Assembly (NCBI RefSeq): GCF_000146185.1 | Contig: NC_012778.1 | Span: forward strand, 1,123,001-1,187,000 | Origin: [Eubacterium] eligens ATCC 27750 | Lineage (GTDB): Bacteria > Bacillota > Clostridia > Lachnospirales > Lachnospiraceae | Reading direction: 5' to 3' | Length of the DNA: 64,000 bases | Part shown: positions 16,825 to 24,443 of the stretch, piece by piece | Position numbering within the stretch: the first letter of the stretch is position 1 | How the letters are laid out: each line of letters opens with the position of its first letter | Program-made: the position numbers and the translations under genes | The notes under the pieces: model-generated | The model's input: only the letters and a program-made list of their open reading frames with translations | Told to the model about the DNA's origin: nothing | Database searches by the model: none

Positions 16825-18552
16825 ATGGCATTCGATGGAATTACAATATCCAGTATTGTTAATGAATTAAACAACACAATTAACGGCGGAAGACTTTACA
16901 AGATATCACAGCCTGAAGCCGATGAAATAATGCTTACAATAAAGACACAATCTGGTCAGTACAGACTTGTTTTATCTGCAAATGCATCGCTTCCTCTTGC
17001 ATATCTTACAGACGATAACAAGCCATCCCCTGCTACTGCACCGAATTTCTGCATGCTTCTTAGAAAACATTTGAATAATGGAAGAATAATATCTATAACA
17101 CAGCCAAAATTTGAGCGTGTAATTGATATTGAGGCAGAACATTTAAATGAACTTGGCGACCTGTGCAGAAAGCACATAATCGCAGAATTCATGGGAAAGC
17201 ACAGCAATATAATATTATGTGACGACAATAATACTATATTAGACAGTATCAAGCATATATCAGCACAGACAAGCTCAGTCAGGGAAGTTTTACCTGGTAG
17301 ACCTTATTTCATTCCTAATACTTCTGACAAGATTAATCCGCTTGAAGCTGACAGAAAGCATTTTGACGAAACAGTATTTTCAAAGCCTGTACCTGTTGTC
17401 AAGGCGCTGCTTTCAAGCTATACAGGAATAAGCACATGTATAGCAGAAGAGCTTGCATACCGTGCCGGAGTTGATGGCGGACACCCTGCCAACTGTCTTG
17501 ATGAGCCTATGAAAGATGCATTATACAACGTATTTGACGCACTTATGTCCGATGTAAGAAATGGTATCTACCACCCCGATATGGTAACTGACAACGGTGT
17601 GCCTGCAGAATTTGCCGCTGTGAAGCTTTCTATGTATGACAACCACACAGAATATGATTCTATAAGCAGATTGATTATCGATTATTACAGACAGAAAGAG
17701 ATTGCAACACGAATCCACCAGAAGTCTGTTGATATAAGAAGAATTGTAACAACACATCTTGAAAGAGCATACAAGAAGCTTGACATTCAGGAAAAGCAGA
17801 TAAAGGACACTGAAAAAAAAGACAAATACCGTATCTACGGCGAGCTTCTTACAACCTATGCTTACAGTATTCCTGCAGGTTCTAAGGAATATGAAGCACT
17901 TAATTACTACGATAATACTACAATTAAGATTCCGCTTGATAACACTCTCACACCAATTGAGAATGCCAACAAATATTTTGCAAGATATAACAAGCTTAAA
18001 AGAACCTATGAAGCCGGAATCCGTCTTATTCAAGAGATTACTGAAGAAATAAGTTACCTTGAATCTATTATCAATGCAATTGAGATTTCAGTAACAGAGG
18101 CTGATCTTGCTAACATTAAGGAAGAGCTTATTGAAACTGGATATATTAAAAGGACTGTTAAAGGAAAGCACAAAATCACAGCCAACAAGCCGATGCATTT
18201 TGTATCAAGCGATGGATTTGACATATATGTTGGAAAGAATAACATACAGAATGACGAACTTACCTTCAAGACAGGCAACGGCAATGACTGGTGGTTTCAC
18301 GCCAAGCAGATGCCAGGCTCTCATGTACTTCTCAAAACAGATGGAAAGGAAGTTCCTGACAGGACATTTGAAGAAGCAGCAAGCCTTGCCGCCTATTACT
18401 CTAAAGGCCGTGAGCAGGAAAAAGTTGAAGTCGATTATGTATTAAAGAAGGAAGTTAAAAAGCCTGCCGGTGCCAAACCGGGATTCGTTGTGTATTACAC
18501 CAACTACTCAATGGTTGCAGACACGGACATCAGCAAAATAAAACAGTTATAA
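16825..18552 (+). CDS. rqcH: Ribosome-associated quality-control protein RqcH (NFACT family)
   Basis: RqcH binds peptidyl-tRNA-obstructed 50S subunits and recruits Ala-tRNA to add C-terminal alanine tails that mark stalled chains for degradation. The 575 residues contain the NFACT-N domain (starting MAFDGITISSIVNEL), a middle helical/coiled-coil region (~300-430) and the C-terminal NFACT-R domain (NDWWFHAKQMPGSHVLL). At residues 97-98 the usual Asp-Arg pair of NFACT-N reads Glu-Arg. The family has also been annotated as fibronectin-binding protein A. AAGGAG precedes the ATG. It is divergent from yicC and ends at a strong two-way hairpin. Confidence 0.93.
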   Translation: MAFDGITISSIVNELNNTINGGRLYKISQPEADEIMLTIKTQSGQYRLVLSANASLPLAYLTDDNKPSPATAPNFCMLLRKHLNNGRIISITQPKFERVIDIEAEHLNELGDLCRKHIIAEFMGKHSNIILCDDNNTILDSIKHISAQTSSVREVLPGRPYFIPNTSDKINPLEADRKHFDETVFSKPVPVVKALLSSYTGISTCIAEELAYRAGVDGGHPANCLDEPMKDALYNVFDALMSDVRNGIYHPDMVTDNGVPAEFAAVKLSMYDNHTEYDSISRLIIDYYRQKEIATRIHQKSVDIRRIVTTHLERAYKKLDIQEKQIKDTEKKDKYRIYGELLTTYAYSIPAGSKEYEALNYYDNTTIKIPLDNTLTPIENANKYFARYNKLKRTYEAGIRLIQEITEEISYLESIINAIEISVTEADLANIKEELIETGYIKRTVKGKHKITANKPMHFVSSDGFDIYVGKNNIQNDELTFKTGNGNDWWFHAKQMPGSHVLLKTDGKEVPDRTFEEAASLAAYYSKGREQEKVEVDYVLKKEVKKPAGAKPGFVVYYTNYSMVADTDISKIKQL

Positions 18553-18557
18553 AAAAT

Positions 18558-18601
18558 TGGCTGAATCAGAATCTGAGGTGTCACCTCATCTGACTCAGCC
18601 A
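18558..18601. terminator. Bidirectional terminator between rqcH and the membrane-protein gene
   Basis: TGGCTGA-TCAGA pairs with TCTGA-TCAGCCA, with an inner GAGG/CCTC stem. A T-rich tract follows on the plus strand and six U residues on the minus strand, so it serves two convergent genes. Confidence 0.85.
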
Positions 18602-18607
18602 TTATTT

Positions 18608-19798
18608 TTATTTATTCACTGGTTTTAATGCAATACTTACAACTGCCAGTATAACTGACGCACAATCTGCCACTATCCACGGCATATACTGGATTGCAAG
18701 TGAAGATTTGCCCGAAACAATAATCATAAGAATTACACTTATAACAACATTTATAACAAATATACCTGCCAGCTTTCTCATATCCAGAAGCCCGCTTATC
18801 ACAAGATATATCAGTATGTATGCAGCCGTCATGCACACGCAGAAAGTTACAAGATACATGTAAAATGCGTTATCAGTCATGTCACATAATGATATATCAA
18901 GTGTAAGATATCCAAACAGTGCCGGTGGATTAAATGCATATATAACAGATGGTATTATCGTTACAAGTGCCGGAATACCTATACCTGCCAACATTCCTGC
19001 CCTGCAGCTTAATCCCTTGATAACGCCTGATTGTATAATTATACAAATAATGGTTGCTATTAAAAGCATTATCATCCATGACCAGTTAAAGAATATTTTA
19101 TTGCCAATATAATATGCCGTAAGATATTCATTAATTGTCATTCTTTGTGAATCACCATTTCTTATAATCACAGACAATATATCCTGTCTTATAAAACCAG
19201 CCCACGCATAAATTATAAGCGCCGGAACAAGGTAATTTACAGCATTTGTTTTCTTATTCTTAGCGAACATCTTTATGCGCATAATTCCAGAACTTTTCAC
19301 CATTAATAATTCAAGAATTCCAAGAACTATTAAAAGGATATACAGAACAGGAACTTTATCAAGTAACTGGGTTGTCTCAATCTGTTCTTTCACTACTCCG
19401 TCAAGATACACTGAATCAATCATTGCATGCATGGATACTGATGACTCCCATATTCTTGCAAACAACAGCAGCATACCTGTCAATAAATTCAATATTGCAG
19501 ATACAAATGCAGCAATTCCTGTATTACCGATTCTTAAAAGGATTCCTGCCACAGACATTGCCGTAAAAAGGATTGTAAGTGAAAAGAACAACTGATAAAC
19601 AACATTAAAACCTGTATAATAATACAGATTATATACTGAATTCTGGCTTTCCGGAATGTTGAGTGCATTATTATTCATTTTACTGATTATCTGAGCAAAT
19701 TCATTACTTCCTACAGGAACAAGAAGAATAAACAGACTCAGAGCCATAAGAACGGCGAGGCTTAAAAGCCTCACCCTTGTAATCTCATCTTTTTTCAT
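18608..19798 (-). CDS. Unknown ten-helix membrane protein
   Basis: I do not recognise this 396-residue protein. It has about ten hydrophobic segments, near residues 10-32, 62-88, 93-115, 150-168, 188-206, 238-262, 272-293, 308-332, 340-360 and 366-388. The charged N-terminus MKKDEITRVR suggests the N-terminus is inside. No catalytic motif, lipobox or ATPase partner is apparent. AAGGAAGG precedes the ATG. It starts 24 bp after the tyrS stop on the same strand with no terminator between, so it should be cotranscribed with tyrS and come under the tyrosyl T-box. That does not by itself prove a tyrosine-linked role. Confidence 0.6.
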   Translation of the reverse strand: MKKDEITRVRLLSLAVLMALSLFILLVPVGSNEFAQIISKMNNNALNIPESQNSVYNLYYYTGFNVVYQLFFSLTILFTAMSVAGILLRIGNTGIAAFVSAILNLLTGMLLLFARIWESSVSMHAMIDSVYLDGVVKEQIETTQLLDKVPVLYILLIVLGILELLMVKSSGIMRIKMFAKNKKTNAVNYLVPALIIYAWAGFIRQDILSVIIRNGDSQRMTINEYLTAYYIGNKIFFNWSWMIMLLIATIICIIIQSGVIKGLSCRAGMLAGIGIPALVTIIPSVIYAFNPPALFGYLTLDISLCDMTDNAFYMYLVTFCVCMTAAYILIYLVISGLLDMRKLAGIFVINVVISVILMIIVSGKSSLAIQYMPWIVADCASVILAVVSIALKPVNK

Positions 19799-19822
19799 AA
19801 TCCTTCCTTTTCAGGGAAACAA

Positions 19823-21046
19823 TTAATTAACAGATACTTTAACGAAAGATTTCTTACCCTTCTTAACAACTACTCCGTCTCCTTCGAACATACTCTTAGG
19901 GAACTTAGCTGCTATATCTGCTACCTTCTCTCCATCTACAGAAACACCACCCTGCTGGATAGTTCTTCTGGCCTCTGACTTAGTTGTTGCCAGTCCTGCT
20001 CCAAACACAAGATTAATTGCATCAATTTCATCATCTGTAAAGCTGTCTGCTTCAAGCTTTGCTGTAGGCATGTTAGCTGCATCCCCACCAGTAAAGATTG
20101 CCTTTGCTGTAGCTTCTGCTTTCTTAGCTTCTTCCTCACCATGAACAAGCTTTGTAAGCTCATAAGCAAGAATCTCCTTAGCCTTGTTAAGCTGAGCACC
20201 TTCCCAGCTATCCATCTTGTCAATCTCTTCAAGTGGAAGGAATGTGAGCATACGGATGCATTTAAGAACATCTGCATCATCAACATTTCTCCAGTACTGG
20301 TAGAAATCGTAAGGACTTGTCTTATCCGGATCAAGCCATACAGCACCTGAAGCTGTCTTACCCATCTTCTTACCCTCTGAGTTAAGAAGAAGTGTGATTG
20401 TCATAGCTGAAGCATCCTTATCAAGCTTTCTTCTGATAAGCTCTGTTCCACCTAACATGTTGCTCCACTGGTCATTACCGCCAAACTGTAAATTACAGCC
20501 GTATTTCTGGTATAACATATAGAAATCGTATGACTGCATAATCATGTAGTTAAACTCAAGGAAGCTTAATCCCTTTTCCATTCTCTGCTTGTAGCATTCA
20601 GCTCTTAACATGTTATTAACTGAGAAGCATGCTCCAACCTCTCTTAAAAGTTCTACATAGTTAAGATTAAGAAGCCAGTCAGCATTATTAACAAGTAATG
20701 CCTTGTCATCTGAGAAATCAATGAATCTTGCCATCTGCTTCTTGAAGCAGTCAACATTGTGCTGAATCTGCTCTGGTGTAAGCATTTTTCTCATATCTGT
20801 ACGTCCTGATGGATCACCAATCATAGCTGTTCCACCGCCAATAAGTGCGATTGGCTTATTTCCTGCCATCTGGAGTCTCTTCATAAGGCAGAGTGCCATA
20901 AAGTGTCCTACATGAAGGCTGTCTGCTGTTGGATCAAATCCAATGTAAAATGTAGCCTTTCCATTGTTAATAAGGTCTTTGATAAGTGCTTCATCTGTTA
21001 CCTGTGCAATAAGACCTCTTGCAACCAATTCGTCATAAAGTGTCAT
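19823..21046 (-). CDS. tyrS: Tyrosyl-tRNA synthetase
   Basis: TyrS charges tRNA-Tyr. The class I motifs are the HIGH-type sequence PTADSLHVGHFMAL and the KMSKS-type KMGKT. The tyrosine-binding region includes NYMIMQSYDFYMLYQKYGCNLQFGGNDQ, and a C-terminal S4-like RNA-binding domain follows. I set the start at the ATG ending at 21046 (407 residues, family-typical). It has AGAGGA upstream and begins MTLYDELVARG, the usual N-terminus. The frame stays open 40 codons further back, but that stretch reads through a dispersed repeat and is not tyrS sequence. Expression is controlled by the T-box upstream. An unknown membrane protein gene follows. Confidence 0.96.
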   Translation of the reverse strand: MTLYDELVARGLIAQVTDEALIKDLINNGKATFYIGFDPTADSLHVGHFMALCLMKRLQMAGNKPIALIGGGTAMIGDPSGRTDMRKMLTPEQIQHNVDCFKKQMARFIDFSDDKALLVNNADWLLNLNYVELLREVGACFSVNNMLRAECYKQRMEKGLSFLEFNYMIMQSYDFYMLYQKYGCNLQFGGNDQWSNMLGGTELIRRKLDKDASAMTITLLLNSEGKKMGKTASGAVWLDPDKTSPYDFYQYWRNVDDADVLKCIRMLTFLPLEEIDKMDSWEGAQLNKAKEILAYELTKLVHGEEEAKKAEATAKAIFTGGDAANMPTAKLEADSFTDDEIDAINLVFGAGLATTKSEARRTIQQGGVSVDGEKVADIAAKFPKSMFEGDGVVVKKGKKSFVKVSVN

Positions 21047-21090
21047 TTTTGTTTCCTCTCTTTTCATTTTTCTTATTGCTGCTCGCTCTC

Positions 21091-21220
21091 TCAGCTCATA
21101 CTCCAGAACTTCGTTCTGTCGTTGTCGCGGTGCTCCTCGAATGCAAGCGATAATCTCACAATTCATGCAAGCATGATTGTGAGATTTCCGCTTGTATTCT
21201 CATCGCTACTCGCGCAAAAA
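21091..21220 (-). repeat. Dispersed terminator-linked palindromic element, copy B
   Basis: On the minus strand it starts in the U-tract of the T-box terminator with TTTTTTGCGCGAGTAGCGAT. It then has a long hairpin (arms 11 bp perfect at 21152-21162 and 21176-21186, apex ATGCTTGCAT), followed by TTCGAGGAGCACCGCGAC. A second small hairpin (CAGAAC/GTTCTG at 21104-21118) and GAGTATGAGCT close the element. It lies inside the tyrS leader, between the T-box and the ribosome site. Confidence 0.75.
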
Positions 21221-21506
21221 ACGAAAGGCTTCCGCCCTTCTTTAAAAGGACGAAAGCCTGAACTTACGTGTTACCACCTTTATTCATGACAGACTCGCAT
21301 CTGCCACCTCATTAAGTCCACCAGCATGGACTTATGCACTATAACGTGTGCTACTCCGGCTGCCCCTACTTACAAATATGCTTTCAGTTCGCCGCTCCGG
21401 AATGTATTCAGTTACCCTTACCCTTGCGCCTCTCATCAACCGGCTGCTTTCTGTAAGTTCAGTAATAACCTACTTGTTTCCATCAACGCTTTGTAATATT
21501 AATTGT
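21216..21506 (-). promoter_or_regulatory. Tyrosyl T-box riboswitch
   Basis: T-boxes sense uncharged tRNA and let transcription continue. On the minus strand the leader contains the T-box sequence GGTGGTAACACG, the antiterminator region, and then a terminator hairpin (AGGCTTTCGTCC pairing with GGGCGGAAGCCT) ending in six U residues. The candidate specifier is the tyrosine codon TAC at 21404-21406, in GAATACA, followed by the usual purine. The next gene is tyrS, which agrees with the codon. Stem I extends to about 21490. Confidence 0.92.
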
Positions 21507-21512
21507 GTATTA

Positions 21513-21541
21513 CTTATAACATAATAGAATATTAAAATCAA
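21513..21541 (-). promoter_or_regulatory. tyrS T-box promoter
   Basis: On the minus strand TTGATT (21536-21541) and TATAAG (21513-21518) are 17 bp apart, with an extended -10 TG. The start would be near 21506, at the beginning of the T-box leader. Confidence 0.7.
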
Positions 21542-21574
21542 GCCTCATTCCGAAACAAATGTATCAAATTAACA

Positions 21575-23002
21575 CTAGATTGTAACTACTCTCATTGTGT
21601 TAGTAAGTCCTCTCTTAGATGAAGGATCAGAAGATGTAGCAATACCAGCAGAAACAATTGCTGTATCTCCTTCTTCTACGAATCCAGCATGTTCAGAAAC
21701 TACTAATGCATGCTCAATAATCTTATCAGTAGAAGCTTCTGTAGCAGTCTTAAGAGGTCTTACACCCCAGTAAATCTGCATCTTTCTAAGAACGTTATCG
21801 TATGGAGAGCATCCGATAATCTCAGCTTCTGGCTTTAACTTAGATGTAAGTCTTGCTGTAAATCCTGAAATTGTAGGACAGATAATAGCCTTAGCTCCAA
21901 GGTTATCTGCTGTCTGAACTGCAGCATTACATACAGCGCTTGAAATGCTTCTCTTGCTGTGAAGATTAGAATATTCTACTGAATGTCCTTTAATCTCCCG
22001 CTCTGTTCTTTCTGCAATCTTAACCATCATCTTAACAGCCTCTAATGGGTACTTTCCATTAGCAGTCTCACCACTAAGCATAACAACATCTGTTCCGTCG
22101 TAGATAGCGTTAGCAACATCAGTAACCTCAGCTCTTGTAGGTCTTGGATTTCTGATCATAGAATCAAGCATCTGTGTAGCTGTGATAACTGGCTTATACT
22201 TAGCATTACACTTCTTGATGATTTCCTTCTGAACATGTGGAACTTCCTCAGCAGGAATCTCAACACCCATATCGCCACGGGCTACCATGATACCATCAGC
22301 AACTCTGATGATATCATCTATATTAGCAATACCTTCGGCATTCTCAATCTTAGCAATAACTGGGATATCTGAACCATGCTCCCAGAGAAGGTGCTTAATT
22401 TCCTCGATACATGCTGCATTTCTTACAAATGAAGCTGCGATAAAATCAAATCCCTGCTCAACACCAAAGATGATATCTTCCTTATCTTTCTCTGTGATGC
22501 CTGGAAGTCTGATGCTTACGTTAGGAACATTAACACCCTTCTTAGAACCAAGCTCACCACCATTAATTACTGTACATTCAATCTCTGTACCTTCAACCTT
22601 ATCAACCTTAAGCTCGATAAGACCATCATCGATAAGAATAATATTACCTGTAGTAACATCTTCTGGAAGACCTGCATAAGTTACCATATTAATCTTATCA
22701 TCTGCTGGCACCTGTCTTGTTGTTAATGTATATTTCTGTCCCTCAACAAGTGTAACCTTCTTGTCATCCTTAACAGCACCTGTTCTAATCTCAGGTCCCT
22801 TAGTATCAAGAAGAGTTGCAATAGGGATATTAAGTTCTTCTCTTACACTTTTAATTAAGGCAAATCTTCCTGCCTGCTCCTCATGGTCACCATGAGAAAA
22901 ATTAAATCTTGCAATATCCATTCCTGCTAACGCAAGATCCTTAATAAGGTTTCTGTCGTTAGTATTAGGACCCATTGTGCAAATAATCTTAGTCTTTTTC
23001 AT
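21575..23002 (-). CDS. pyk: Pyruvate kinase
   Basis: Pyk converts phosphoenolpyruvate and ADP to pyruvate and ATP at the end of glycolysis. The 475 residues cover the catalytic barrel and C-terminal allosteric domain without the extra PEP-utiliser-like tail seen in some Bacilli. Motifs are KTKIICTMGPNTND, FSHGDHEEQ, DTKGPEIRTG, the catalytic lysine region IPVIAKIENAEG and VARGDMGVEIP, and VMLSGETANGKYP. The start is the ATG ending at 23002, preceded by GGAGGAAACA; 19 upstream open codons are not homologous. No clear terminator lies between pyk and the tyrS promoter. Confidence 0.97.
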   Translation of the reverse strand: MKKTKIICTMGPNTNDRNLIKDLALAGMDIARFNFSHGDHEEQAGRFALIKSVREELNIPIATLLDTKGPEIRTGAVKDDKKVTLVEGQKYTLTTRQVPADDKINMVTYAGLPEDVTTGNIILIDDGLIELKVDKVEGTEIECTVINGGELGSKKGVNVPNVSIRLPGITEKDKEDIIFGVEQGFDFIAASFVRNAACIEEIKHLLWEHGSDIPVIAKIENAEGIANIDDIIRVADGIMVARGDMGVEIPAEEVPHVQKEIIKKCNAKYKPVITATQMLDSMIRNPRPTRAEVTDVANAIYDGTDVVMLSGETANGKYPLEAVKMMVKIAERTEREIKGHSVEYSNLHSKRSISSAVCNAAVQTADNLGAKAIICPTISGFTARLTSKLKPEAEIIGCSPYDNVLRKMQIYWGVRPLKTATEASTDKIIEHALVVSEHAGFVEEGDTAIVSAGIATSSDPSSKRGLTNTMRVVTI

Positions 23003-23105
23003 TGTTTCCTCCAAAATAATTAAAATCTTTTCAAACACATACCTACAATATAATAACATATTTGCGTGTCAAATCAACTAAGTTTTTTATTTAACAAGCT
23101 TTACC

Positions 23106-24128
23106 TTATTTATCACCAGTTACATGGATGTGGGTATATAAGTGGTCGGAACAGTATTCGTAGTTGCCGACGCATTTTGAGCAGAATCTGAATGTGAGGT
23201 TTTCGTCGTCAAGTTCTGTCCTTCCGCATACTGCACATCTGTGCTTCGGCACGCCGCGCTTCGCGTGTTGTGCCTGACTTTGTTGTGCCTGACTATCCTT
23301 AGACTTATCTCCATATAATGGCTGACCACCATTGCCCTGAGTGTTGCCACTATTCTGCTGCCAATAGTCTTTTCTGGCGTTCTGCTGTGCTTTCTTTGCT
23401 GTTCTCATTGCTTTGTCGAAGTTTCTCTGTGTACTGCTCTTTGCAGGGCCTTTCTTGTACAGGAAGAAGAATATTATGAAATTCAGCATTGACACAAGCG
23501 CCGCCGTTGCATTGGCATAACACATAATTGCTGATGGTGCAAGAAAACCTGCTGCATACAGGCTGTACCATACATTTCTTGGAAGAAAAGGCACAAGATA
23601 TCCGAATACTATAGTAATTCCGAATATTACAGCATCAAGTATTGCCATCCATTTAATCTTGATTGGGATAATGAAGAATAATAAAACCTCCATATCCGGC
23701 TGCTCCATAGCGAATGCCATGAACAAGGCAAGATTAATATAATTCGTACTTAATTTAAAGCTTAATCCCCATATAAGATAGATAATAAGTGATGCAAGTA
23801 TATTAAGGATAACTCCTGTAAAGAAGTATACATTAAATCTGAACGAGCCCCATATTCTTTCAAGTACCGAACCAATCAGATAGTAGAAATACAGCACAAA
23901 TACCACAAATATTATGCTGTTAGAAGGAGGTTGTAATATAAATGTGATGAGTCTCCATACCTGTCCTTTAAAAATCATAGCAAAATCAAGTGAAAAATAT
24001 GCGTCATATAATCCATTAAAAAATGTATTCATCACAAATCCTATTGCATAAAGGACAATGATATAAAACATAAGATTTTTAATCGCATACTTAGAGAATT
24101 TTTTCTCAAATTTAGCAAACCAGTTCAT
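23106..24128 (-). CDS. Rhomboid-like membrane protein without the catalytic serine, with C-terminal zinc-binding tail
   Basis: The 340-residue protein has about six membrane helices (residues ~18-215), an Ala/Gln-rich linker (~225-290), and a cysteine-rich tail. The helical region resembles rhomboid/Der1 folds (GQVWRLITFILQPPSNS, YYLIGSVLERIWGSFRFNVYFFTGV). The GxSG active-site motif expected in helix 4 is absent, reading NYINLALFMAFAM instead, and no conserved histidine partner is apparent. The tail has CAVCG, CSKC and a later CSDHLYTH, suggesting one or two zinc sites. AAAGGA precedes the ATG and a good promoter lies upstream. It is likely a non-proteolytic pseudo-rhomboid, with function unknown. 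Confidence 0.7.
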   Translation of the reverse strand: MNWFAKFEKKFSKYAIKNLMFYIIVLYAIGFVMNTFFNGLYDAYFSLDFAMIFKGQVWRLITFILQPPSNSIIFVVFVLYFYYLIGSVLERIWGSFRFNVYFFTGVILNILASLIIYLIWGLSFKLSTNYINLALFMAFAMEQPDMEVLLFFIIPIKIKWMAILDAVIFGITIVFGYLVPFLPRNVWYSLYAAGFLAPSAIMCYANATAALVSMLNFIIFFFLYKKGPAKSSTQRNFDKAMRTAKKAQQNARKDYWQQNSGNTQGNGGQPLYGDKSKDSQAQQSQAQHAKRGVPKHRCAVCGRTELDDENLTFRFCSKCVGNYEYCSDHLYTHIHVTGDK

Positions 24129-24189
24129 AAAATGTTCCTTTCAGTCTTACACATGTTACAGACTAATAATTCATAATCATATACAAGAA

Positions 24190-24219
24190 ATTATAATAAA
24201 CAAAACAATATGATGTCAA
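24190..24219 (-). promoter_or_regulatory. Promoter of the rhomboid-like gene
   Basis: On the minus strand TTGACA (24214-24219) and TATAAT (24190-24195) are 18 bp apart, about 60 bp before the start codon. The remaining bases up to the divergent promoter at 24303 are AT-rich and hold nothing else that I can see. Confidence 0.7.
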
Positions 24220-24302
24220 TTAAACTTACTCTTAAGTTCTTAAATTTTAATAAAAATATCCACCATAAATAATTAAAGCTATTTTATTATTTCCTATTAA
24301 TA

Positions 24303-24331
24303 TTGAAATTTATTCCATTTTACTCTATAAT
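24303..24331 (+). promoter_or_regulatory. Promoter of the giant activase gene
   Basis: TTGAAA (24303-24308) and TATAAT (24326-24331) are exactly 17 bp apart. The start point near 24338 gives a leader of about 106 nt with two hairpins. Confidence 0.75.
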
Positions 24332-24338
24332 GCATAAG

Positions 24339-24389
24339 TTGCATAGAAAATGACATATTCTGCGTTTTTTCGCCAAAGTCACTATGCAA
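24339..24389 (+). promoter_or_regulatory. 5'-end stem-loop in the activase leader
   Basis: TTGCATAG (24339-24346) pairs perfectly with CTATGCAA (24382-24389), and TGAC/GTCA extends the stem after an AAAA bulge. The loop contains a small GCG-T6-CGC hairpin. It would sit at the very 5' end of the mRNA. No known riboswitch class is recognised. Confidence 0.55.
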
Positions 24390-24414
24390 TGGGTAACTTT
24401 TGTATATTTATTTT

Positions 24415-24443
24415 AAGGAGGACAGCTACAGCTGTATTAGGTT
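24415..24443 (+). promoter_or_regulatory. SD sequence separated from the ATG by a hairpin
   Basis: A perfect AAGGAGG (24415-24421) is 22 nt from the ATG at 24444, too far for normal initiation. The 14 nt directly after it (24422-24435) form ACAGC/GCTGT with a 4-nt loop. Folding this leaves an effective spacing of 8 nt. An in-frame TAG at 24438 rules out an earlier start. Confidence 0.6.

Noticed and set aside
21047..21166. 40-codon N-terminal extension of tyrS
   Set aside because: The extension reads through repeat copy B. The ATG at 21046 has the ribosome site and gives the normal TyrS N-terminus.
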